Shown here piece after piece: positions 6,712-12,156 of a stretch of DNA of 12,706 nucleotides. The position numbers and the translations under genes are program-made. Each line of letters begins with the position of its first letter. Position 1 is the first letter of the stretch. The notes under the pieces are model-generated. The model ran no database searches. It had not been told where the DNA came from and saw only the letters and a list, made by a program, of their open reading frames with translations. The DNA lies in NCBI GenBank assembly GCA_902766265.1, contig CACXCY010000176.1, forward strand, positions 1 to 12,706, given 5' to 3'. The stretch comes from an uncultured Bacteroidota bacterium (lineage in GTDB: Bacteria > Bacteroidota > Bacteroidia > Bacteroidales > P3).

Positions 6712-8676
6712 CTACTTCTCCGGCTCTTTGTATTCGGGACGGATGGCCTTGGTGCGGATTTCCTCGGTAATCCCGGCGATGAAAGTGGCCAGCGGCTTGG
6801 CGCCCTCGTCGTTGAGATAACGACTGCGCACAGCCACGGTCTTGTCCTCCTCTTCCTTCTGACCCACCACAAGCATGTAGGGCACACGGTCGTTGCGCGA
6901 CTCCATAATCTTCTTGCCAATCTTCTCGCTGCGGGCATCGAGAGTGGCCAGGATGCCGTTGCGACGCAACTCCTTCAGCACACTCTCGCCGTAGGCGTTG
7001 TATTTCTCGCTGATAGGCAGCACACGCACCTGCTCGGGGCAGAGCCAGGTGGGGAACTTGCCCATATACTTCTCGGTGAGCCAGGCCAGGGTGCGCTCGT
7101 AGCAACCCATGCTGGTACGGTGGATGATGTAGGGGCGCACCTTGGCACCGTTCTGGTCGATATAGTACATATCGAACGCCTCGGCGATGAGGGCATCCCA
7201 CTGGACGGTAATCATGGTGTCTTCCTTGCCATAGACATTTCTGGCGTTGATGTCCACCTTGGGGCCATAGAAAGCGGCCTCGCCCACATCCTCGACGAAG
7301 GGGATGTTGAGGTCTTTCAGGATTTGGCGGATATGGCCTTCGGTCTCCTCCCACACCTCGGGAGTGCCGATGTACTTGGCGCGGTTGTTGGGATCCCACT
7401 TGGAGAGGTGGTAGGTCACATCTTCTTCCAGGCCAAGCGTCTGGAGGACGTGCTGTGCCAAGGCGATGCAGCCCTTGAACTCCTCCACCATCTGGTCGGG
7501 ACGCACGATGAGGTGCCCTTCGCTGATGGTAAACTGGCGCACACGCGTCAGGCCGTGCATCTCGCCGCTGTCCTCGTTGCGGAACAGCGTCGACGTCTCA
7601 CTATAGCGGCACGGCATGTCGCGATAAGACTTCTGGCTGGCCTTGAACACAAAGTACTGGAACGGGCAGGTCATCGGGCGCAAGGCAAAGACCTCGGGGT
7701 CCTTTTCCTCGTTGCCCAGCACGAACATGCCGTCCTTGTAGTGGTCCCAATGGCCCGACATCTTGTATAGGTCGCTCTTGGCCATGAACGGCGTCTTGGT
7801 ACGCATATAGCCCCACTCGTTGTCCTCAAGGTCCTCAATCCAGCGCTGCAGCGTCTGTACGATTTTGGCACCCTTGGGCATCAGCAGCGGCAGGCCCTGA
7901 CCAATGACGTCGACGGTGGTGAAGAGACCCATCTCACGACCAATCTTGTTGTGGTCGCGCATCTTTATCTCCTCCAGATGCTGCAGGTAGGCATCCAGAT
8001 CCTCCTTGGTGAAGAAAGCGGTGCCGTGGATGCGCGCCAGCGAGGCGTTGTTCTTGTCGGCACGCCAATAGGCCGTCGAGCTGCTAAGCAGTTTGAAACC
8101 CTTGATCATCTTGGTGCTCAAGATGTGGGGACCGGTGCAGAGGTCGGTGAAGTTGTTCTGCGTGTAGGTGGTAATCATCTGTCCCTCGGGGATGGCGTCG
8201 ATTAGTTCCAGTTTGTAGGGCTCATTCTTCTCGGTAAAGAGCTGGCGGGCCTCCTCGCGCGTCACCACGCGACGCTCGAAACGCGGACATTTCTTGATGA
8301 TACTCTTCATCTCCTTCTCAATGGCGTCGAGGTCCTCACGCGAGAACGGACGGAAATCGAAGTCGTAGAAGAAACCGTTCTCGGTAGCCGGGCCAATTGT
8401 CACCTTGGCCTCAGGGAAAAGGTTCTGCACGGCCTCGGCCATGATGTGAGCGGTGGTGTGGCGAAGAACATGCAATGCCTCTTCGCTACCTATCTCGACG
8501 AGCTCAAGCTCGCAATCAGTATTCAAGGCAGTTCGCAAATCACTTATTGGTCCGTTGTTCACTCGGGCTGCCACAGCCACGTTGAGCAGGTTCGAATCGA
8601 GGGCTTTCAGCACATCAATCATCGACAGGCCTGCTTCCACCTGGATTTCTCCATGATTTTTTACTTTGACTAACAT
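6712..8676 (-). CDS. thrS: Threonine--tRNA ligase
   Basis: 654 residues; charges tRNA-Thr with threonine in the cytoplasm and clears mis-attached serine. Domain order is the full bacterial one: TGS (about 1-62), editing domain (63-240), class II catalytic core (about 245-540) and anticodon-binding domain (from about 541, TWLCPEQVRVLPIS). The editing site is intact: HxxxH as His73/His77 (HTTAH) and C-x3-H as Cys180/His184 (LCTGPH). The catalytic zinc ligands are Cys337 (PMTCPF), His388 (ISEGHL) and His519 (IIHRTSMG). Motif 2 reads RNEDSGEMHGLTRVRQF. The ATG at 8674-8676 lies 9 nt after AGGAG (8686-8690), rare for this phylum. The gene has its own -7 box at 8831-8838 and a leader of about 147 nt. 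bcp lies upstream on the same strand. In many bacteria thrS directly precedes infC; here it sits at the far downstream end of that cluster. Confidence 0.98.
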   Translation of the reverse strand: MLVKVKNHGEIQVEAGLSMIDVLKALDSNLLNVAVAARVNNGPISDLRTALNTDCELELVEIGSEEALHVLRHTTAHIMAEAVQNLFPEAKVTIGPATENGFFYDFDFRPFSREDLDAIEKEMKSIIKKCPRFERRVVTREEARQLFTEKNEPYKLELIDAIPEGQMITTYTQNNFTDLCTGPHILSTKMIKGFKLLSSSTAYWRADKNNASLARIHGTAFFTKEDLDAYLQHLEEIKMRDHNKIGREMGLFTTVDVIGQGLPLLMPKGAKIVQTLQRWIEDLEDNEWGYMRTKTPFMAKSDLYKMSGHWDHYKDGMFVLGNEEKDPEVFALRPMTCPFQYFVFKASQKSYRDMPCRYSETSTLFRNEDSGEMHGLTRVRQFTISEGHLIVRPDQMVEEFKGCIALAQHVLQTLGLEEDVTYHLSKWDPNNRAKYIGTPEVWEETEGHIRQILKDLNIPFVEDVGEAAFYGPKVDINARNVYGKEDTMITVQWDALIAEAFDMYYIDQNGAKVRPYIIHRTSMGCYERTLAWLTEKYMGKFPTWLCPEQVRVLPISEKYNAYGESVLKELRRNGILATLDARSEKIGKKIMESRNDRVPYMLVVGQKEEEDKTVAVRSRYLNDEGAKPLATFIAGITEEIRTKAIRPEYKEPEK

Positions 8677-8685
8677 GATTTAAAA

Positions 8686-8690
8686 CTCCT
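8686..8690 (-). promoter_or_regulatory. Shine-Dalgarno AGGAG of thrS
   Basis: AGGAG on the minus strand, then the 9-nt spacer TTTTAAATC, then ATG. Most other complete genes in the window (LysE, bcp, rplS, rplT, rpmI, nitroreductase) lack any such sequence. It therefore stands out, and it matches the spacing seen at infC. Confidence 0.6.
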
Positions 8691-8722
8691 TTTTGAGGGG
8701 CGAAACCTTAGTCAACGGAACA

Positions 8723-8764
8723 TCGGCAACATATTCAAGCCGGAATGTCCATTCCCTCGGCAAC
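8723..8764 (-). promoter_or_regulatory. Structured element in the thrS leader
   Basis: In the untranslated stretch between the thrS -7 box and its ATG there is a hairpin GGAATG-GA-CATTCC (8742-8755). It is extended by GCC/GGC pairs (8739-8741 with 8759-8761) across a 3-nt bulge. The octamer GTTGCCGA (minus strand) occurs twice, at 8757-8764 and 8723-8730, on either side of the stem region. A 5-nt CAAGT/ACTTG pairing near 8793-8823 could form a second, weaker stem. A regulatory role is inference. Confidence 0.35.
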
Positions 8765-8830
8765 GCTATCCTCTTACATTAATTTATTTTACAAGTCCCT
8801 GCGCCTCCCAGCCCAGAGCACTTGCGAATG

Positions 8831-8838
8831 CAAAGATA
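8831..8838 (-). promoter_or_regulatory. -7 box of the thrS promoter (TATCTTTG)
   Basis: Minus-strand TATCTTTG fits the Bacteroidota sigma-ABfr -7 consensus TAnnTTTG exactly. A T-run (TTTTTTC, around 8861-8867) lies about 22 nt upstream as a weak -33 element. The predicted transcription start is near 8823, giving thrS a leader of about 147 nt. Confidence 0.55.
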
Positions 8839-8891
8839 CGGAAAAAAACGCGATAACAGCGAAAAAACTTCCGCAGCACGCACAGCCGAAC

Positions 8892-9341
8892 CTACTCTCC
8901 CAAAAGCTGACGGGAATGGTTCTTGGTGTCCACCTTGCCAATGGCGTCCACTATCACCCCCGTCTCGTCAATCACATAGGTGGTGCGAAGCGTGCCTTCA
9001 GTCTCTTTGCCGTACATCTTCTTCACGCCCCAGGCCTCGTATGCCTTGAGAATGGCGCAATCGGTGTCGGCAATCAGATGGAACGGCAAATTGTACTTGG
9101 CGATAAAGCGCTGATGCGATGCCGCGCTGTCCCTGCTCACCCCCAACACCGCATACCCCTTGGCAAGGAAACGCTCATAGTTGTCCCGAAAATCACACGC
9201 CTCCGCCGTACAACCCGGAGTACTGTCCTTGGGATAAAAATACAGCACCAGTTTCTTGCCTTTGAAATCGGTCAATTTCACCGGTTCGCCATTTTCAATC
9301 ACCCCTTCAAACATCGGGGCTTTTGTTCCTATTTGCAGCAT
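8892..9341 (-). CDS. bcp: Thioredoxin-dependent thiol peroxidase, Bcp/PrxQ-type peroxiredoxin
   Basis: 149 residues; reduces hydrogen peroxide and organic hydroperoxides in the cytoplasm, using thioredoxin as reductant. The thioredoxin-fold core has the peroxidatic Cys44 in YPKDSTPGCTAEACDF and a resolving Cys49 five residues later, the atypical 2-Cys arrangement of E. coli Bcp (Cys45/Cys50). GVSRDSAASHQRFIAKYNLPF and GTLRTTYVIDETG are also typical. The frame is open further upstream to a TTG at 9372-9374, but that codon lies inside a consensus -7 box (9372-9379), so it would fall before the transcript begins. The ATG at 9339-9341, giving MLQIGTKAP, matches family N-termini. Length is normal (about 150). 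It lies between the rplS terminator and the thrS promoter and so seems to be its own transcription unit. Confidence 0.96.
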   Translation of the reverse strand: MLQIGTKAPMFEGVIENGEPVKLTDFKGKKLVLYFYPKDSTPGCTAEACDFRDNYERFLAKGYAVLGVSRDSAASHQRFIAKYNLPFHLIADTDCAILKAYEAWGVKKMYGKETEGTLRTTYVIDETGVIVDAIGKVDTKNHSRQLLGE

Positions 9342-9371
9342 ATTCTCATTGTTATTCTGGTTGTCTACCCT

Positions 9372-9379
9372 CAAACGTA
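9372..9379 (-). promoter_or_regulatory. -7 box of the bcp promoter (TACGTTTG)
   Basis: Minus-strand TACGTTTG is an exact TAnnTTTG match, 30 bases before the chosen ATG and downstream of the rplS terminator. No convincing -33 TTG was seen at the usual spacing of about 19-20 nt. The predicted leader is only about 25 nt. Confidence 0.45.
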
Positions 9380-9419
9380 AAACCAGGAAGTTTATTATGT
9401 TGGCGTTGGTTCAAATAAA

Positions 9420-9447
9420 GCAGGGCAAGCCATACGGCTTGCCCTGC
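9420..9447 (-). terminator. Terminator after rplS
   Basis: A perfect 12-bp stem (GCAGGGCAAGCC at 9420-9431 with 9436-9447) has an ATAC loop in plus-strand reading. On the minus strand it is followed at once by TTTATTTG, a good U-rich tail. It lies 26 bases beyond the rplS stop and closes the infC-rpmI-rplT-rplS run. Confidence 0.85.
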
Positions 9448-9473
9448 TGACAGTCTCTCTGCGCGGAGAACGA

Positions 9474-9830
9474 CTATTTAAGCCGTTTTTCCTTGATACG
9501 TGCTTTCTTACCGGTGAGATTGCGGAGGTAGAAGATTCTCGCTCTGCGGACGGCACCACGCTTGTTGATGTCGATCTGCTCGATGAACGGGGATGCGATG
9601 GGGAAGATTCTCTCCACGCCGATACCGTTGGCAATCTTACGGACAGTAAAGGTTTCAGTTGAACCGCTTCCGCTGCGCTGGATAACAACGCCTTGGAAGT
9701 TCTGGATACGCTCCTTGTTTCCTTCGCGGATTTTATAGTGGACAGTGATGGTATCGCCGGCTTTGAATTCGGGGAACGCCTTGCGCTCGGTCAAATTCTC
9801 TACATATTGCATTAATTCATTTTTTCCCAT
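9474..9830 (-). CDS. rplS: 50S ribosomal protein bL19
   Basis: 118 residues; bL19 lies at the interface of the 50S and 30S subunits. Diagnostic stretches are FKAGDTITVHYKIREGNKERIQ, seen as FKAGDTI then EGNKERIQNFQGVVI, followed by FTVRKIANGIGVERIFPI and the basic C-terminus YLRNLTGKKARIKEKR. The ATG at 9828-9830 is used; an ATG six codons in (MQYVENL) is an alternative, but NELMQYVEN aligns with the usual DLIKIVEE-like start, so the longer form is preferred. No SD. rplS more often sits with trmD and rpsP; here it follows rplT after 69 bases. No terminator or promoter was found between them, so co-transcription is likely. Confidence 0.97.
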   Translation of the reverse strand: MGKNELMQYVENLTERKAFPEFKAGDTITVHYKIREGNKERIQNFQGVVIQRSGSGSTETFTVRKIANGIGVERIFPIASPFIEQIDINKRGAVRRARIFYLRNLTGKKARIKEKRLK

Positions 9831-9899
9831 GACAAAATATGTTTAAAAGTGTTTGTAATTTAGTATAAGGTTGGTTTTCGACAAATGCTTTACAATATA

Positions 9900-10244
9900 C
9901 TATTTTACCATCTTGACAACAGCGGTGAACGCTTCCGGATGGTTCATGGCCAGGTCGGCGAGAACCTTGCGGTTGAGTTCGATGTTGTTCTTGTGTAATT
10001 CACCCATGAACACAGAATAGGAGATTCCATTCAAGCGGCAACCGGCGTTGATACGGTTAATCCACAAAGCACGGAACTCTCTTTTCTTGGCTTTTCTGTC
10101 ACGGTATGCGTATGTCTGGCCTTTTTCCCATTTGTTCTTGGCAACTGTCCAAACGTTTTTACCTCTGCCCCAATAACCCTTGGTGCGGTTGAGGATTTTC
10201 TTTCTGCGTGCTCTTGAAGCAACTGCGTTTACTGATCTTGGCAT
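9900..10244 (-). CDS. rplT: 50S ribosomal protein bL20
   Basis: 114 residues, the usual length. bL20 binds 23S rRNA early in 50S assembly, and in several bacteria also represses its own operon. The long basic N-terminal tail (MPRSVNAVASRARRKKILNRTKGYWGRGKNVW, read as MPRSVNAVASRARRKK, then KGYWGRGKNVW) and the globular part (REFRALWINRINAGCRLNGI, then SYSVFMGEL) are diagnostic. It is preceded by a 160-nt spacer after rpmI, far longer than ordinary spacing in a ribosomal operon, which contains nested inverted repeats (see the leader entry). The ATG at 10242-10244 follows an A-rich, SD-less stretch. Confidence 0.98.
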   Translation of the reverse strand: MPRSVNAVASRARRKKILNRTKGYWGRGKNVWTVAKNKWEKGQTYAYRDRKAKKREFRALWINRINAGCRLNGISYSVFMGELHKNNIELNRKVLADLAMNHPEAFTAVVKMVK

Positions 10245-10260
10245 TAGTTTTAATTTTTTC

Positions 10261-10404
10261 TCGTTTCAGCGGCTGTATGTCGCAACAGCTCTTTGGTGCT
10301 CGAAACAATGGTTAATAACTCCTGTTTGAATCTGGCTTTCGGCTCCCTGCCGTGCGGCAGACAGGATGTCTGACTGCGACCTGGCGCCTACGACCGGAAT
10401 CCTG
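10261..10404 (-). promoter_or_regulatory. Structured rpmI-rplT spacer: candidate bL20 leader RNA
   Basis: Next to rplT a two-level hairpin can form on the minus-strand RNA. The outer stem is TTGTTTC/GAAACGA (10302-10308 with 10261-10267, one G-U pair) and the inner stem GCTGT/ACAGC (10285-10289 with 10272-10276). Further upstream are a CTGCCG-CA-CGGCAG hairpin (10347-10360), a small GACA-TCC-TGTC hairpin (10360-10370) and a CAGGAT/ATCCTG pairing (10399-10404 with 10362-10367) that would compete with it. Ribosomal-protein autoregulation is known for L20 in other phyla; here it is inference. Confidence 0.45.
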
Positions 10405-10599
10405 TTAAGCTAAGAGCATTCTCTTAACTCTTTTTTCGTCATCGCGGCTCACCAGTGCGGTGTGGTCGAGATTACGTTTCTGGCATGTTTCCTTCTTGGT
10501 CAGGATGTGACTGTGGTAAGCATGCTTTCTCTTGATTTTGCCGGTGCCGGTGAAGGTGAAACGCTTCTTGGCGCTGGCTTTTGTCTTCATTCTTGGCAT
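10405..10599 (-). CDS. rpmI: 50S ribosomal protein bL35
   Basis: 64 residues, the normal size. The highly basic sequence with MPRMKTKASAKKRFTFTGTG at the start and the KIKRKHAYHSHILTKK stretch is diagnostic for bL35, a small 23S rRNA-binding protein. It lies 66 bases after infC and before rplT, the order infC-rpmI-rplT found in most bacteria. There is no SD before the ATG at 10597-10599; the upstream bases are A-rich. Confidence 0.98.
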   Translation of the reverse strand: MPRMKTKASAKKRFTFTGTGKIKRKHAYHSHILTKKETCQKRNLDHTALVSRDDEKRVKRMLLA

Positions 10600-10665
10600 T
10601 ACTTTACTGTTTTTTAAGTTAGACTATATGTTGCAGATAGACTGTTTCGTTAATTAATGCGGCAG

Positions 10666-11232
10666 CTATTTCTTGGGGGCGATAATCATCAACATTCTCT
10701 TACCCTCCAGACGCGGCATCACCTCGGGTTTGCCATATTCCAACAGAGCTTCGGCAAACTTCAGCAGCTGGGTTTCGCCTTGCTCCTTGTAGACGATGGA
10801 GCGTCCACGGAAGAAAACATCCACCTTGACCTTGTTACCCTCTTTGAGGAAACGGATGGCGTGATTCAGCTTGAAGTTAAAATCATGGTCGTCGGTTTGT
10901 GGACTGAGTCGGATTTCCTTGATGACAATCTTGGTCGAGTTGGCCTTGATTTCTTTCTGCTTTTTACGCTGTTCGTAGAGATACTTCTGGTATTCGATGA
11001 TTTTGCATACCGGAGGGTTGGCATTAGGCGAAATCTCCACCAGGTCGAGACCTTGGTCGTAGGCCATCTTGATGGCGTCGCGGGTGTTGAGGATGGTGGG
11101 AGTCATGCCCTCACCCACCACGCGAACCATAGGTACGGTGATGCGCTCGTTAATCCGATGCTCGGGCTCTTTCTTGACAGGCCCGCGTCCACGCCCTTTG
11201 AAAGGCGGCTTCTGTTGTACTAATGCTGCTAT
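10666..11232 (-). CDS. infC: Translation initiation factor IF-3, apparent AUA start
   Basis: 188 residues. IF-3 binds the 30S subunit, prevents premature 50S joining and checks the start codon and initiator tRNA. The N-domain runs from HRINERIT through DLVEISPNANPPVCKIIEYQKYLYEQ; the C-domain has KEIRLSPQTDDHDFNFKL, VDVFFRGRS and the end GKRMLMIIAPKK. The first ATG in frame (11128-11130) falls after the conserved RINERI, so it would cut the N-domain. Upstream to the stop TAG at 11245-11247 there is no ATG, GTG, TTG or CTG codon. ATA at 11230-11232, 9 nt after AGGAG, is the best start; ATT at 11152-11154 and ATC at 11140-11142 are weaker options. E. coli infC uses AUU, and IF-3 represses its own synthesis through that codon; AUA here could act likewise. 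The gene heads the infC-rpmI-rplT-rplS run. Confidence 0.93.
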   Translation of the reverse strand: MAALVQQKPPFKGRGRGPVKKEPEHRINERITVPMVRVVGEGMTPTILNTRDAIKMAYDQGLDLVEISPNANPPVCKIIEYQKYLYEQRKKQKEIKANSTKIVIKEIRLSPQTDDHDFNFKLNHAIRFLKEGNKVKVDVFFRGRSIVYKEQGETQLLKFAEALLEYGKPEVMPRLEGKRMLMIIAPKK

Positions 11233-11241
11233 AACTTTTTT

Positions 11242-11246
11242 CTCCT
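11242..11246 (-). promoter_or_regulatory. Shine-Dalgarno AGGAG deciding the infC start
   Basis: Minus-strand AGGAG, then AAAAAAGTT (9 nt), then ATA. The G of the in-frame TAG is the first G of the AGGAG's GG. The spacing is identical to that at thrS. In an SD-poor genome this is the main positional evidence for the AUA start. Confidence 0.6.
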
Positions 11247-11334
11247 ATATTGGTTTATAATTATGTATCGGCACAGAACTTGCCTCCGCACACGATACGG
11301 ACATAACTAAATGAATTGCACACTCCTAAGCCAG

Positions 11335-11376
11335 CAAACTTATGGAATCTGCATCCCTTTAGAGTTTGCAAAAATA
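11335..11376 (-). promoter_or_regulatory. Likely infC operon promoter, two overlapping -7 candidates
   Basis: The spacer 11248-11481 between the nitroreductase gene and infC contains two exact TAnnTTTG matches on the minus strand: TATTTTTG (11369-11376) and TAAGTTTG (11335-11342). Neither has a perfect TTTG at standard -33 spacing; the first has TGTTC at 19 nt. In the resulting leader, GTATCG (11293-11298) can pair with CGATAC (11265-11270) around a 22-nt loop. No gene was found in this spacer. Confidence 0.4.
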
Positions 11377-11481
11377 CACATAAATCTGAATCTATGAACA
11401 GAATAGCAAACTTTTTTCGTTTTATTTTGGCATTCGGGTGCGAAGATCCTTCATGCATTCATGGATTTGTAGGGTCTCGCG

Positions 11482-12132
11482 TTAAGGTAGTATCAGGTCT
11501 TCCAGGCGAACCTTGGGGACGAAATGCGTCATGCCTTGCGAGGTCTCTTTCCTGTAGTATGCGTGGCTCTCAGTGGCAGCGATGGGGGTGAGTTCGATAC
11601 GTTCGGCACCTTTGCCTATGCAAAGCACGGCAATGGGGTCATGCGGAAGTTGGAACGCCTCGGTCAGGGATGCCTTGTTGAAGGCACCAATGATGAGTCC
11701 GTTCAGTCCCATCTCCACCGCCTTGAGCAGCATACTTTGCAACGAGATGCCCAAATCAATATCCACCAACTTGGTCTCCTGCCCCTCGCAACAGACAATA
11801 ATAAAGGCCTCCGGCTCGGTGCCAGGGAAAGGAAGATGAAGTTCGGGCAACGCGGCACCCATCTTGATATTTGCCAATACCTTCTCGGCACCGGTGTCTT
11901 TGGTCACCAGCTTGAAGCGCAGCACCTGCCGATTGCATCCCGAAGGTATCTTGGTGTTGACGCCCACAATACGCTCCAGCATCTCGCGGGTGACCGTGAA
12001 ACTCTTCTTGTAGCCGCGGCAACTGCGGTTCTTCCGCAAGAGTTCGTCAACGGTATGACCGATGCGCTTCACTTGGCGGCGTCCCTGTCCGAACACCTCC
12101 TCGTAGCGTTTCTCCAAATAGTTGTCTGCCAT
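11482..12132 (-). CDS. Nitroreductase-family flavoprotein
   Basis: 216 residues, predicted cytoplasmic FMN enzyme using NAD(P)H; substrate unknown. After about 28 residues of charged N-terminal extension comes the family start LLRKNRSCRGYKKSFTV, where R36-S-C-R39 corresponds to the R-S-x-R FMN-phosphate motif. KIPSGCNRQVLRFKLV (residues 61-76) corresponds to the APSxxNxQPW segment. The C-terminal half has DLGISLQSMLLKAVEMGLNG and GAFNKASLTEAFQLP, then AVLCIGKG, the usual second FMN-contact region. It starts 24 bases after the aspS stop with no promoter between, so probably shares its transcript. That pairing gives no functional clue. No SD before the ATG at 12130-12132, and no clear terminator after the stop. 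Confidence 0.85.
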   Translation of the reverse strand: MADNYLEKRYEEVFGQGRRQVKRIGHTVDELLRKNRSCRGYKKSFTVTREMLERIVGVNTKIPSGCNRQVLRFKLVTKDTGAEKVLANIKMGAALPELHLPFPGTEPEAFIIVCCEGQETKLVDIDLGISLQSMLLKAVEMGLNGLIIGAFNKASLTEAFQLPHDPIAVLCIGKGAERIELTPIAATESHAYYRKETSQGMTHFVPKVRLEDLILP

Positions 12133-12156
12133 TGTCTGCCGGATGGGGTTAAGGTG

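Noticed and set aside
6571..7770. 399-codon open frame antisense to thrS, and a 367-codon frame antisense to the nitroreductase and aspS genes (11524-12627)
   Set aside because: Both lie wholly or largely over strongly conserved genes on the opposite strand and look like GC-rich shadow frames, with no family motif and no start context.
8793..8823. G-quadruplex in the thrS leader
   Set aside because: Only three GGG tracts within reach on the minus strand, with a long uneven loop; not enough for a convincing call.
11261..11458. 65-codon frame upstream of infC as a leader peptide
   Set aside because: It runs across both candidate -7 boxes, so would be mostly untranscribed, and it has no SD, family motif or attenuation-like codon run.
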